This document shows, piece by piece, positions 48,006 to 57,206 of a stretch of DNA of 64,000 nt (its first letter is position 1; every line of letters starts with the position of its first letter). This DNA comes from CADEFX01 sp050260355 (GTDB lineage Bacteria > Pseudomonadota > Alphaproteobacteria > Rhizobiales > Hyphomicrobiaceae). The stretch covers positions 1 to 64,000 of the forward strand of contig JBLNBZ010000136.1 of the NCBI GenBank assembly GCA_050260355.1, written 5' to 3'. A program made the position numbers and the translations under genes. Under the pieces are notes generated by a model, which did not search any database, had not been told where the DNA came from, and saw only the letters and a list, made by a program, of their open reading frames with translations.

Positions 48006-48491
48006 ATGCTGTACGCGGCAGAGTTCTGGGTTGCGGTCGCGTTCTTCGTCTTCGTCGGCATCCTCTTTTACATGAAGGCGCCGGCGATGCTGACAAAGGC
48101 GCTCGACGATCGCGCCGAGGCCATCCGCAAGGAGCTCGATGATGCGCGCCGTCTGCGCGAGGAGGCGCAGGACCTGCTGGCCGACTATCAGCGCAAGCAG
48201 CGCGAAGCCGAGACAGAGGCGCAGCAGATCATCGAGGCAGCCCGGCGCGAGGCCGAGGCGCTGAAGGCGGAGGGCGAGCGCAGCGTCAAGGAATCACTGG
48301 CACGGCGCTCCCGCCTTGCTGAGGAGAAGATCGCGCGCGCCGAGGCTCAGGCATTGGCGGAAGTGCGCGCCGCGGCCGTCGAGGCGGCAACGGCGGCAGC
48401 AGAGCGCATTGTCAGGGGCAAGCTCGAAGGCGGTCTCGGCTCGGGGCTCATCGAGCAGTCCATCCGCGACCTCAAGGGCAAGCTCAACTGA
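48006..48491 (+). CDS. atpF: ATP synthase F0 subunit b
   Basis: The second peripheral stalk subunit, 161 aa. One N-terminal helix (EFWVAVAFFVFVGILFYMKAP) leads to a long coiled coil (MLTKALDDRAEAIRKELDDARRLREEAQDLLADYQRKQREAETEAQQIIEAARREAE) that contacts F1 delta. It starts nine bases after the b' gene and ends the operon. The F1 genes are not in the window, as expected for alphaproteobacteria. Confidence 0.95.
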   Translation: MLYAAEFWVAVAFFVFVGILFYMKAPAMLTKALDDRAEAIRKELDDARRLREEAQDLLADYQRKQREAETEAQQIIEAARREAEALKAEGERSVKESLARRSRLAEEKIARAEAQALAEVRAAAVEAATAAAERIVRGKLEGGLGSGLIEQSIRDLKGKLN

Positions 48492-48561
48492 GCTTGCCGG
48501 CTCGGGCACGCCGCGCGGCGCACCCGTTCAGCCGATGGCGGCGCCCAATGAGCCTTGCGCC

Positions 48562-49287
48562 TCAGCCTGGAGGCGCGACGGACAACCCGATCACCTTGTG
48601 GCGCTCGATCAACTTGGCCACCAGGCCCGAGGCTTTGGCCTCCTCCACGACTTTGCGCAGGAAGGCCGCGCCGGCGGTGTTCTTTTTCGCCGTGCCCACA
48701 GCCTGCTGCACCGCGCTGAACTGCCCATCGAGAATTCGTGCGCCCGGCAGCTTCTTCACGTCCGATAGCAGCCGCGGCCTCAGGCCTGCCAGTGCGTCGA
48801 GCTTCTCGGCGACGAACTGGTCATAGGCGCTGTCGAGCGTATCGGAGCGCACGAGCTCAGCGTGCTTGATGTTGCGGTCGAGCCAGAGTCCATAGGCGCT
48901 GCGCCCCGTGACCGCGATGCGCTTGCCCGGCCGGTCGACCTCCGCAATCGTCTTGATCGGCGAGCCCGCCGGAACCAGGTAGGTTGCCTCGATCTCCACG
49001 TAGGCCGCCGTAAACTCGATCGTCTCTGCGCGCTGCGGCTCGGCCCCGATCAAGCCGATGTCCCACACGTCCTTGCCCGCCATGTCCGCCAGCTCGCCAG
49101 GCGTCTTGAAGGGCACATACTTGACCGGCACGCCGAGCCTGGCGGCGATCTCGGCCGCCATGTCGGGAGCAACGCCCTGTGGGTCGCCGGACGGACTCCT
49201 GCCCGTTACCAGTAGGAAGTTGGACAGATTGATGCCGGCACGCAGAACGCCCGTCGGCGCGAGCTCTGATTTGGCAGCCTGAGACAT
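48562..49287 (-). CDS. Solute-binding protein family 3-like, no signal peptide
   Basis: A 241-aa protein with the type 3 periplasmic binding fold: GVLRAGINLSNFLLVTGRSPSGDPQGVAPDMAAEIAARLGVPVKYVPF, then WDIGLIGAEPQRAETIEFTAAYVEIEATYLV. Unlike transported relatives it has no hydrophobic leader: the ATG at 49287 gives MSQAAKSELAPTG, with GAGGAG upstream, and the in-frame ATG at 49314 does not create one. It may therefore act in the cytoplasm as a sensor or enzyme-like protein, or its leader was lost. No permease or ATPase gene of the amino-acid type is adjacent. It diverges from the phosphonate-type operon. Confidence 0.85.
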   Translation of the reverse strand: MSQAAKSELAPTGVLRAGINLSNFLLVTGRSPSGDPQGVAPDMAAEIAARLGVPVKYVPFKTPGELADMAGKDVWDIGLIGAEPQRAETIEFTAAYVEIEATYLVPAGSPIKTIAEVDRPGKRIAVTGRSAYGLWLDRNIKHAELVRSDTLDSAYDQFVAEKLDALAGLRPRLLSDVKKLPGARILDGQFSAVQQAVGTAKKNTAGAAFLRKVVEEAKASGLVAKLIERHKVIGLSVAPPG

Positions 49288-49529
49288 TTCTTGGACGCTC
49301 CTCGATGAAATCAACGCCGCATCCTACGTTGAGCGTCGCCACCACAGCAATGCTGGCGACTGTCTCATTTGCCGCTGACCGGCAAAGCTGCTCCAACCCT
49401 TCCGCATGCCGCTTTCGCGGCGCGCGGGGGTAGCGCGGCAACCGCCCTCCCCCTACACTTGCAATCGTATCGTAGTGTCGCAATGGATGGATAGGATACT
49501 GCGCTGTTGACCACGAGGGAGTGCTGCTC

Positions 49530-50492
49530 ATGCTGGCGAGCTTTGCCAGGGCTTTGCTTATTCTGGCGCTGACATCGATTGGCGTTCATCTCACACCGGC
49601 CTTCGCGCTCGATGGACGCTACAAGGACGCCGATGGCGACATGGTCGCCGACACGCCGTCCGATCCCAAGGATCAGGTCGACCCGCCGGTGCTTATCTTC
49701 GCCTACACTCCGGTCGAGGATCCCGCCGTCTACGCCAAGGTCTGGGACGGCTTCCTCAAGCATCTGGAGAAGACCACCGGCAAGCGCGTGCAATTCTTCC
49801 CCGTGCAGTCCAACGCGGCGCAGATCGAAGCCATGCGCGCCGGGCGGCTGCACGTTGCAGGGTTCAACACCGGCGCGACGCCGCTCGCCGTCAACTGTGC
49901 CGGGTTCGTCCCGTTTACGCTGATGTCCACCAAGGACGGCACGTACGGCTACAACATGGAGATCATCACCTATCCCGGCTCCGGCATCGACAAGCCTGAA
50001 GATCTGAAGGGCAAGAAGGTTGCCTTCAGCGCGGAGACCTCCAACTCCGGCTACAAGGCGCCCGCTGCCATTCTGCGCGACAAGTTCAAGCTTCAGGTCG
50101 GCAAGGACTACGAGCCGGTGTTCTCCGGCAAGCACGACAATTCGATCCTCGGCGTCGCCAACAAGGACTACCCGGCAGCCGCCGTCGCCAACTCCGTCCT
50201 CAAGCGCATGATCGCCCGTGGCGCGCTCAAGGCCGAGCAGGTGAAATCGATCTTCGTCTCGGAGAGCTTCCCCTCGACGGCGTACGGCACGGTCTACAAC
50301 CTGAAGCCGGAGCTGGCGAAGAAGGTGCAGGAAGCTTTCTTCACCTTCCCCTGGGAAGGCTCGGCACTGCTGAACGAGTTCAAGAACAACGATCCGCCCG
50401 TCGATCACTTCCTGCCGATCACCTACAAAAAACATTGGCAGATCATCCGCGATGTGGATCAGGCCATGAACGTGTCATATGCCTGCAAGTAG
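49530..50492 (+). CDS. phnD: Phosphonate/phosphite-type ABC transporter binding protein
   Basis: A 320-aa periplasmic binding protein of the PhnD family. A signal peptide (LLILALTSIGVHLTPAFA) precedes the mature chain. The ligand-loop regions are visible: LIFAYTPVEDPAVYAKVWDGFLKHLEKTTGKRVQFFPVQSNAAQIEAMRAGRLHVAGFNTG and KKVAFSAETSNSGYKAPAAIL. The ATG at 49530 is preferred over the GTG at 49521 because GAGGGAG at 49515-49521 is then correctly spaced. First gene of a complete importer operon. No C-P lyase genes are present, so phosphite, phosphonate or another oxyanion cannot be distinguished. Confidence 0.9.
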   Translation: MLASFARALLILALTSIGVHLTPAFALDGRYKDADGDMVADTPSDPKDQVDPPVLIFAYTPVEDPAVYAKVWDGFLKHLEKTTGKRVQFFPVQSNAAQIEAMRAGRLHVAGFNTGATPLAVNCAGFVPFTLMSTKDGTYGYNMEIITYPGSGIDKPEDLKGKKVAFSAETSNSGYKAPAAILRDKFKLQVGKDYEPVFSGKHDNSILGVANKDYPAAAVANSVLKRMIARGALKAEQVKSIFVSESFPSTAYGTVYNLKPELAKKVQEAFFTFPWEGSALLNEFKNNDPPVDHFLPITYKKHWQIIRDVDQAMNVSYACK

Positions 50493-50522
50493 ACCAGCGA
50501 TGAACGCGCGGGGTCCTGTCAC

Positions 50523-51362
50523 GTGCTCCGCATCGTCGATCTGACCAAGCGCTATCCGAAGGGCGACCGGGCGCTGAACGGGGTCTCGCTCAGCGTGCCG
50601 CCCGGGCAGGTGGTCGGGCTCATCGGTCCCTCAGGCGCGGGCAAGTCAACGCTCATCCGCTGCGTGAATCGCCTCGTCGAGCCGACCTCGGGCCAGCTCT
50701 ATCTGGGCGAGCTCGAGCTCACCGGCTTGTCGCGCAGCCGCCTGTGCGAGGCGCGGCGCCGCATCGGCATGATCTTTCAGGAGTTCGCCCTGGTCGAACG
50801 CCTGACCGTGATGGAGAACGTGCTCTCGGGGCGACTGGGCTACGTCTCCTTCTGGCGGTCGCTGACCCGCCGCTTCCCTCAGGCCGATATCGCCAAGGCC
50901 TTCGCCATCCTCGAGCGTGTCGGGCTCAGCGAGCATGTCGACAAGCGCGCCGATGCGCTGTCCGGCGGCCAGCGCCAGCGGGTCGGCATCGCCCGCGCGC
51001 TCGAGCAGGATCCCGAGCTTCTCCTGGTCGATGAGCCGACGGCCAGTCTGGACCCGAAGACTTCGCGCCAGATCATGCGGCTCATCACGGAGATCTGCGC
51101 GGAGCGCAAGCTGGCGGCCATCATCAACATCCACGACGTTGCGCTGGCGCAGATGTTCGTCGCCCGCATCATCGGGCTGCGCGCCGGCAAGATCGTCTAC
51201 GACGGGCCGCCGTCGGGTCTGACGCAAGACACGCTGGTCGCCATATACGGCGAGGAGGACTGGACTGCGCTGTCCGCCAAGTACAAGGAGGACGCCGAGG
51301 ACGCTGCTGCTGCGGCGGCCGGCTCGATGCCTGCGCGCGACAAGCTCGAGGCCAACGCATGA
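50523..51362 (+). CDS. phnC: Phosphonate-type ABC transporter ATPase
   Basis: A 279-aa ABC ATPase that powers the importer. Walker A is GPSGAGKST, the signature LSGGQRQRVGIARAL and Walker B LLLVDEPTASLDP; the Q-loop is in MIFQEFALVERLTVMENVLSGRLG, as in PhnC. The GTG at 50523 starts 30 bp after phnD. A C-terminal Ala/Glu-rich tail of about 25 residues is not part of the ATPase fold. It overlaps the first permease gene by four bases (ATGA). Confidence 0.93.
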   Translation: MLRIVDLTKRYPKGDRALNGVSLSVPPGQVVGLIGPSGAGKSTLIRCVNRLVEPTSGQLYLGELELTGLSRSRLCEARRRIGMIFQEFALVERLTVMENVLSGRLGYVSFWRSLTRRFPQADIAKAFAILERVGLSEHVDKRADALSGGQRQRVGIARALEQDPELLLVDEPTASLDPKTSRQIMRLITEICAERKLAAIINIHDVALAQMFVARIIGLRAGKIVYDGPPSGLTQDTLVAIYGEEDWTALSAKYKEDAEDAAAAAAGSMPARDKLEANA

Positions 51363-52165
51363 GCGCGACCATCCGCGCGCGTACCGAATGGCGGCGCCCG
51401 CCGCTCATTGGCAATGCCTGGCTGCGCTGGACGATCTATGTCGGAGCCCTCGCCTATCTCGTCGTGGCGATCGGCTCCATGAACGTCAACTGGGCGCGGC
51501 TCGCCGAGGGACTCAGCCGCGGGTGGCGCTTCATCGAGGGGTTCCTGCATCCCAATTTCAGCTCGCGCGCTGAAGACATCGCTATCGGGCTGCAGGAGAG
51601 TCTGACGATGACCCTGTGCGCCACCGTCGCCGGCATCGCACTGTCGATCCCGGTCGGCATCGGGGCTGCACGCAACATTGCGCCGCGTCCCGTCTATTTC
51701 CTGTGCCGCGGCATCGTCGCGGTGGCGCGCTCCTTCCAGGAGATCCTCTACGCCATCTTCTTCGTCGCCATGTTCGGCTTCGGCACGTTTGCAGGCTTCC
51801 TCACCATCTCCTTCGCCACCATCGGCTTCCTCGGCAAGCTGCTGGCCGAGGACATCGAGGATATCGACGAAGGCCAGGCCGAGGCCATCCGAGCCACCGG
51901 GGCGAGCTGGCTCCAGGTCCTGAACTACGGTGTCCAGCCCCAGGTCCTGCCGCGCCTGATCGGCCTGTCGCTCTATCGCCTCGATATCAATTTCCGCGAA
52001 TCCGCCGTGGTCGGCATCGTCGGGGCCGGCGGCATCGGCGCCACGCTCAACACAGCCATCAGCCGCTACGAGTACGATGTGGCCGCCGCCATCCTGATGA
52101 TCATCATCCTCATCGTGCTGGCCGCCGAGTACTCCTCGAGCCATATCCGCCGTTGGGTGCAGTGA
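51359..52165 (+). CDS. phnE: Phosphonate-type ABC transporter permease 1
   Basis: A 268-aa inner-membrane permease with about six helices. The EAA loop that contacts the ATPase is visible as EDIEDIDEGQAEAIRATGASWLQVLNYGVQPQVLPRL. RLDINFRESAVVGIVGAGGIGATLNTAISRYEYDVAAAILMI is the PhnE C-terminal pattern. It starts within the phnC stop and its own stop overlaps the start of a second permease (TGATG at 52163), so the transporter has two distinct PhnE subunits. Confidence 0.92.
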   Translation: MSATIRARTEWRRPPLIGNAWLRWTIYVGALAYLVVAIGSMNVNWARLAEGLSRGWRFIEGFLHPNFSSRAEDIAIGLQESLTMTLCATVAGIALSIPVGIGAARNIAPRPVYFLCRGIVAVARSFQEILYAIFFVAMFGFGTFAGFLTISFATIGFLGKLLAEDIEDIDEGQAEAIRATGASWLQVLNYGVQPQVLPRLIGLSLYRLDINFRESAVVGIVGAGGIGATLNTAISRYEYDVAAAILMIIILIVLAAEYSSSHIRRWVQ

Positions 52166-52980
52166 TGCCGGTCCACATTGCATCGGGCATCCCGCAGTGG
52201 CGCCACCGGACGACTGCAGGCCAGCTCGCCCTTTGGGGCGCCTGGTTGTTGCTGGTCGCTCTCACCGTGGTCTGCTGGCGCGTGATGACCAAGGACACGA
52301 TGTGGGACTTCGTCGCCTCCGCACCGGCGCAGGCGGCCGACATCGCGGCCCGCATGTTCCCGCCGCGCTGGAGCTACATGGAGAAGCTCTGGTGGCCGAT
52401 CTGGGAGACGTTGAACATTGCCACCGTCGGCACGCTGCTGGCGGTGATCCTCGGCACGCCGCTCGCTTTTCTGGCCGCGCGTAATACCACGCCCAGTGCA
52501 CTGATCGCCCGCCCCATTGCGCTGCTGATCATCGTCTCCTCCCGCTCGATCAACGGCTTGATCTGGGGCCTGCTGCTCGTCTCGATCATCGGTCCTGGCG
52601 TGCTCGCCGGCACGCTGGCCATCGCGCTGCGGTCGCTCGGCTTCATCGGCAAGCTGCTCTACGAGGCAATCGAGGAAATCGACCGCGCGCCTGTCGAGGC
52701 GATCACGGCGACCGGCGCGAGCCGGGCTCAGGTGATCGACTACGCCATCGTGCCGCAGATCCTCCCCGCGTTTGCCGGCATCTCGGTCTATCGCTGGGAC
52801 ATCAACATTCGCGAGTCCGCTATCCTCGGCCTCGTCGGCGCGGGCGGCATCGGCCTGCAACTCGAGGCCTCCCTGTCCACGCTGGCGTGGCCGCAGGTGA
52901 CCATGATCCTGATCGTGATCCTCTCAGCAGTCCTGCTCAGCGAGTGGGTCTCTGCGCGCATCCGCCACGCCATCATCTGA
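52165..52980 (+). CDS. phnE: Phosphonate-type ABC transporter permease 2
   Basis: A 271-aa second permease, related to but clearly different from the first. The EAA loop is EAIEEIDRAPVEAITATGASRAQVIDYAIVPQILPAF, followed by RWDINIRESAILGLVGAGGIGLQLEASLSTLAW. A heterodimeric membrane domain (PhnE1/PhnE2) is known in other PhnCDE systems. The TGA stop ends at 52980, and the stop of the convergent coxA begins at the very next base, so there is no intergenic spacer at all. Confidence 0.92.
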   Translation: MPVHIASGIPQWRHRTTAGQLALWGAWLLLVALTVVCWRVMTKDTMWDFVASAPAQAADIAARMFPPRWSYMEKLWWPIWETLNIATVGTLLAVILGTPLAFLAARNTTPSALIARPIALLIIVSSRSINGLIWGLLLVSIIGPGVLAGTLAIALRSLGFIGKLLYEAIEEIDRAPVEAITATGASRAQVIDYAIVPQILPAFAGISVYRWDINIRESAILGLVGAGGIGLQLEASLSTLAWPQVTMILIVILSAVLLSEWVSARIRHAII

Positions 52981-54576
52981 TCATTGGACGTGTGGCAGAG
53001 TCTCGAAGGTATGGAACGGCGGCGGCGACGGCAGCGTCCATTCCAGAGTCGTGGCGCCTTCGCCCCAAGGATTCGCCGACGCCCTCACTCGAGCAATGAA
53101 GTAGGCGTAGATCATTCCGGCAAAGAAAATCAGCGTTCCGACCGCGGTGATGTAGGCGCCGATCGAGGATACGAGATTCCATCCCGCGAACGCATCGGGA
53201 TAGTCGGCATAGCGCCGCGGCATGCCGGCCAGACCCAGAAAATGTTGCGGGAAGAACAGGACGTTGGCGCCGATGAATGTCGTCCAGAAGTGCAGCTTGC
53301 CGAGCGTCTCGTTGTACATGTACCCGGTCATCTTCGGGAACCAGTAGTACCAGGCCGCGAAGATCGCGAACACGGCGCCTACCGATAGAACATAGTGGAA
53401 GTGGGCGACCACGTAGTACGTGTCCTGCAGCACCCGGTCCATGCCGGCGTTTGCCAGCATGACGCCGGTCACACCGCCTATCGTGAACAGGAAGATGAAG
53501 CCGAGCGCCCAGAGCAGCGGCACGCGAAACTGAACGGATCCGCCCCACATGGTGGCGATCCAGGAGAACACTTTCACGCCTGTCGGCACCGCGATCACCA
53601 TGGTCGCGAACGTGAAGAACGCCTGCGCGCTCTCATCCATGCCGGACGTATACATGTGGTGGCCCCAGACGACGAAGCCGACCACGCCGATGGCGACCAT
53701 CGCATAGACCATGCCGAGGTAGCCGAAAATAGGCTTCCTCGAGAAGGTCGAGACGATCTGGCTGACGATGCCGAACCCGGGCAGGATCAGGATGTAGACT
53801 TCCGGGTGCCCGAAGAACCAGAACAGGTGCTGATAAAGGAGCGCATCGCCGCCTCCCGCAGCCGAGAAGAACGTGGTGCCGAAGTTGCGGTCGGTGAGCA
53901 GCATGGTCAGCGCGCCGGCGAGCACCGGCAGCGCGAGCAGCAGCAGGAATGCCGTCACCAGGATGCTCCAGACGAACAGCGGCATCTTGTGCAGCGTCAT
54001 GCCTGGCGCGCGCATGTTGAAGATCGTCGTGATGAAGTTGATGGCGCCGAGGATCGAGGACGCCCCGGCGATGTGGAGCGACAGGATGGCGAAGTCCATC
54101 GCCGGTCCGGGGTGTCCGCTCGTCGACAATGGCGGGTAGTTGGTCCAGCCGGCGCCGATGCCGTTCATGCCAGGCGGGCCTTCCACGAAAAACGATGTGA
54201 AGAGCAGCGTCAGCGAAGCCGGCAACAGCCAGAACGATATGTTGTTCATTCTCGGGAATGCCATGTCCGGCGCGCCGATCATCAGCGGCACCAGCCAGTT
54301 GCCGAAGCCGCCGATCATGGCCGGCATGACCATGAAGAAGATCATGATGAGGCCATGCGCCGCCACCGCCTCGTTGTAAGCGTGACCGTTGGCAAAGTAC
54401 TGAAGGCCCGGCTCCTGCAATTCCGCGCGCATCAGCACCGACAGCGTGCCGCCGGCCAGCCCGCCGACGAGGGCGAACAGCAGGTACATGGTGCCGATAT
54501 CTTTGTGGTTGGTCGAGAACAGCCATCGGCCGATCCCGGCCGGGCGGTCACTGGCGGCATATGTCGTAGCGGTCAT
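52981..54576 (-). CDS. coxA: Cytochrome c oxidase subunit I (aa3 type)
   Basis: The 531-aa catalytic subunit of a haem-copper oxidase. Ligands are present: low-spin haem His74 in AAHGLIM, CuB His257 with Tyr261 and E259 in GHPEVY, CuB HH306-307, and His392/His394 in AHFHYV. D-channel residues (D104, N111, N112) and the K-channel Lys335 in PTGVKVFSW place it in the A1 subfamily. The ATG at 54576 has GAGGTGT upstream. No coxB, coxC or ctaB/ctaG gene is adjacent, so the rest of the oxidase is encoded elsewhere or this is an extra subunit I copy. Confidence 0.95.
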   Translation of the reverse strand: MTATTYAASDRPAGIGRWLFSTNHKDIGTMYLLFALVGGLAGGTLSVLMRAELQEPGLQYFANGHAYNEAVAAHGLIMIFFMVMPAMIGGFGNWLVPLMIGAPDMAFPRMNNISFWLLPASLTLLFTSFFVEGPPGMNGIGAGWTNYPPLSTSGHPGPAMDFAILSLHIAGASSILGAINFITTIFNMRAPGMTLHKMPLFVWSILVTAFLLLLALPVLAGALTMLLTDRNFGTTFFSAAGGGDALLYQHLFWFFGHPEVYILILPGFGIVSQIVSTFSRKPIFGYLGMVYAMVAIGVVGFVVWGHHMYTSGMDESAQAFFTFATMVIAVPTGVKVFSWIATMWGGSVQFRVPLLWALGFIFLFTIGGVTGVMLANAGMDRVLQDTYYVVAHFHYVLSVGAVFAIFAAWYYWFPKMTGYMYNETLGKLHFWTTFIGANVLFFPQHFLGLAGMPRRYADYPDAFAGWNLVSSIGAYITAVGTLIFFAGMIYAYFIARVRASANPWGEGATTLEWTLPSPPPFHTFETLPHVQ

Positions 54577-54683
54577 GGACGACACACCTCGAGCGCGGGC
54601 GTGCTCCCCGTCCATTGCACAGCAGCTTAACCAGCGATCGCCGGGGCTGGTGCAAGCCGATTGTCGCAACCCCTCGGCTGCGC

Positions 54684-55388
54684 TCAGGCTCCGAGGTAGG
54701 CCGTCTTGACGTGCGGGTTGTCGAGCAGCTCCGCGCCGGTGCCCGTGAGGGTCACCCGTCCCTGCTCGAGGACGTAGGAGCGGTCGGACAGCTCCAGGGC
54801 CGCAAAGGCATTCTGCTCCACCATGATCACGGTGACGCCCTGCGCACGCACCTCCTTGATGATCTCCAACGTGCGCTCGACCAGGTTGGGTGCCAGTCCC
54901 AGCGACGGCTCATCGAACAGGATGAGCTTGGGGTGCGACATCAGCGCGCGCGAGATGGCCAGCATCTGCTGCTCGCCGCCGGACAGCGTCCCCGCCGCCT
55001 GGTTGCGCCGCTCGTGCAGGATCGGAAAGCGCTCGAATATCCGGCGCATGTCGGTTGCCGTTTCCCGCGCGTCCTTGCGAAGGTAGCATCCCATTTCCAG
55101 GTTCTCGAGCACCGTCATATAGGGGAATACGCGCCGTCCCTCGGGACAGTGGGCGATGCCGAGCTCGAGAATGCGCCGGGGCGACGCGCGCGTGATATCC
55201 TCGCCGCGGAAGACGATGCGCCCGGCGGCCGGCGGCAGTACGCCGGAGATCGCCTTCAACGTGGTCGTCTTGCCGGCGCCGTTGGCGCCGATCAGCGTCA
55301 CCAGCTCGCCCTGCTGCACATCGATCGACAGGTCGCTGATGGCTGCGACCTTGCCGTAGCGGCACGTGAGCCCTTCAACTGTGAGCAC
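54684..55388 (-). CDS. livF: Liv-type ABC transporter ATPase LivF
   Basis: A 234-aa ABC ATPase of the branched-chain amino acid / organic acid family. Walker A is GANGAGKTT, the signature LSGGEQQMLAISRAL, Walker B KLILFDEPSLGLAP, and VMVEQNAFAALELSDRSYVLEQG is the LivF C-terminal pattern. The GTG start at 55388 lies 14 bases inside livG. Last gene of the transporter; coxA begins 107 bp further on the same strand. Confidence 0.95.
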   Translation of the reverse strand: MLTVEGLTCRYGKVAAISDLSIDVQQGELVTLIGANGAGKTTTLKAISGVLPPAAGRIVFRGEDITRASPRRILELGIAHCPEGRRVFPYMTVLENLEMGCYLRKDARETATDMRRIFERFPILHERRNQAAGTLSGGEQQMLAISRALMSHPKLILFDEPSLGLAPNLVERTLEIIKEVRAQGVTVIMVEQNAFAALELSDRSYVLEQGRVTLTGTGAELLDNPHVKTAYLGA

Positions 55389-56169
55389 GGGCGTACCTCT
55401 CGCCGAGATAGGCGCGGATCACTTCAGGATCGCGCTGGATAGCGCTGGGCGGGCCATCGGCGATGACGCGTCCATGATTGAGGCAGATGACCCGATCGGA
55501 CACGCCCATGACCATCTTCATGTCGTGCTCGACGAGCAGCACCGTGATCCCGCGCGCTCTGATCCGCCCGAGCAGGCTCATGAAGCTCGCGGTCTCGGAC
55601 GGGTTCATGCCCGAAACCGGCTCATCGAGCAGCAACAGCTTGGGCTTTGCGGCAAGGGCGATCGCCACCTCGAGCAATCTCAGCTCGCCATAGGGCAGGG
55701 ACCCGGCGATCTGCCGCTTGCGGGGCTGCAACCCGACGAGCGCCAGGATCTCGTCCGCCTGCCGGGCGAGCTCGCTCTCCTCGCGCGCAATCGACGGAAG
55801 CCCGAGCAGGATGGCAAGCGGCCGCTGCGTCGATCTCAGGTGCAGCCCCAGCAGCACGTTGCCCAGAACGGTCTGCGTCATGAACACGCTGGTCTTTTGA
55901 AAGGTGCGGACGATGCCCTGCTCGGCAATCCGGTTGGTCTTGAGGCCGTTGATCCGCTGGCCGCGATAGGTGATGTCGCCGGCCTCCGGCTGAATGTACC
56001 CGGTGATGGCGTTGAACACGGAGGTCTTGCCGGCGCCGTTCGGGCCGATCAGTGACAGCACTTCCCCTTGTTCCACGTGGAACGTCATGCCTTCGACGGC
56101 CTTCAGACCGCCGAACCGGATGGTCAATCCATCAACCATCAGCTCCGGTCTCGTAAGCTGCGCCGTCAT
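55375..56169 (-). CDS. livG: Liv-type ABC transporter ATPase LivG
   Basis: A 264-aa ATPase, paired with LivF. Walker A is GPNGAGKTS, the signature region LPYGELRLLEVAIALAAKP, and Walker B LLLLDEPVSGMNPSE. The LPYGE variant of the signature in place of LSGG is usual for LivG. The ATG at 56169 overlaps the livM stop by four bases (ATGA), and the frame extending beyond it is not supported. Adjacent to the permeases it energises. Confidence 0.94.
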   Translation of the reverse strand: MTAQLTRPELMVDGLTIRFGGLKAVEGMTFHVEQGEVLSLIGPNGAGKTSVFNAITGYIQPEAGDITYRGQRINGLKTNRIAEQGIVRTFQKTSVFMTQTVLGNVLLGLHLRSTQRPLAILLGLPSIAREESELARQADEILALVGLQPRKRQIAGSLPYGELRLLEVAIALAAKPKLLLLDEPVSGMNPSETASFMSLLGRIRARGITVLLVEHDMKMVMGVSDRVICLNHGRVIADGPPSAIQRDPEVIRAYLGERYARAHS

Positions 56170-57206
56170 CCGGCTGCCTCGGCGCTCGCGGCTCCGGGCG
56201 TCGAGCCGTTCATCGCCTGCTGGCGACCGCGCCACCAGTCCCGCACCGCAGGCACGATGCCCTCCGGCAGGTAGTAGACGACGAGGATCATCAGCACGCC
56301 ATAGACCACCCACTGCACCTCTGGCTTGATTTCCAGCGCGCGCAGCGACTCGGGCAGGAGCCCGAAAACCAGCCCGCCGACCACGGGACCGGCCAGCGTC
56401 CCCTTGCCGCCGGCGATGACCATGATGACCATCGTCACCGTATAGATGAAGAGAAACACGTCGGGGTCCACGATGCGCACGTAGTGCGCGTAGAGAGCGC
56501 CTGCCGCGCCGGCGATGGCGGCCGACACGACTGTCGCCAGCACGAGGGACTTGGTGACGTCAACGCCGACCGATGCCGCCAGAGGCTCGTTCTCTCTGAG
56601 CGCGATCATGGCGCGGCCGGCACGGGAATGTACGAGCCGGCGGATGAGAACGTAGGCCACGATGGCGAACACGAGCACGAGATAGTAGTTGGCCGGCTTG
56701 CGCAGAAACGAGATCTCGAAGATCCCCGGCACGCCGAGCCGGAGGGGCGGAATGTTGTTGAGCGCCATCGGCCCTTGTGTCAGCTCCACCCAGTTGAGCG
56801 CCACGAGGCGGATGACCTCGGCGAAGCTGATCGTCACGATCACGAAGTAGGCGCCGCGCACCTTGAACGAGATCCTGCCGATGGCCCAGCCGCAAAGCCC
56901 CGCAATCAGGATCGCACACAGCACGCCGACCCATGCGGGCTTGGGCTCGAGCGTCACGAGCCAGTCGGGAAGCAGGTGCACCTGGAAGCCCAGCGACACG
57001 AGGCTCGTCGTGTACGCGCCGATGCCGAAGAAGGCGACATGGCCGAGGCTGAGCTGACCCGTGAAGCCCAGCAACAGGTTGAGGCTCATGGCCGCGATGA
57101 TGAAGATGCCGGTGATGATCAGCACATGCAGGACATACAGATCCGTCATCCACAGCGGGATCGAGAACAGCAGGAGCAACCATGCTGCCGTCAGGCCGCG
57201 CTTCAT
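56166..57206 (-). CDS. livM: Liv-type ABC transporter permease LivM
   Basis: A 346-aa permease with about ten helices. MSLNLLLGFTGQLSLGHVAFFGIGAYTTSLV is the LivM motif, and RAMIALRENEPLAASVGVDVTKSLVLATVVSAAIAGAAGALYAHY is the ATPase-contact and following region. The C-terminus ends in RDWWRGRQQAMNGSTPGAASAEAAG, a disordered tail. The ATG at 57206 overlaps the livH stop by four bases. Together with LivH it forms the membrane pore. Confidence 0.94.
   Translation of the reverse strand: MKRGLTAAWLLLLFSIPLWMTDLYVLHVLIITGIFIIAAMSLNLLLGFTGQLSLGHVAFFGIGAYTTSLVSLGFQVHLLPDWLVTLEPKPAWVGVLCAILIAGLCGWAIGRISFKVRGAYFVIVTISFAEVIRLVALNWVELTQGPMALNNIPPLRLGVPGIFEISFLRKPANYYLVLVFAIVAYVLIRRLVHSRAGRAMIALRENEPLAASVGVDVTKSLVLATVVSAAIAGAAGALYAHYVRIVDPDVFLFIYTVTMVIMVIAGGKGTLAGPVVGGLVFGLLPESLRALEIKPEVQWVVYGVLMILVVYYLPEGIVPAVRDWWRGRQQAMNGSTPGAASAEAAG

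Noticed and set aside
49455..49478. ACACT...AGTGT repeat before phnD as a Pho box or operator
   Set aside because: Arms are only five bases and do not match the CTGTCAT-type PHO box repeats.
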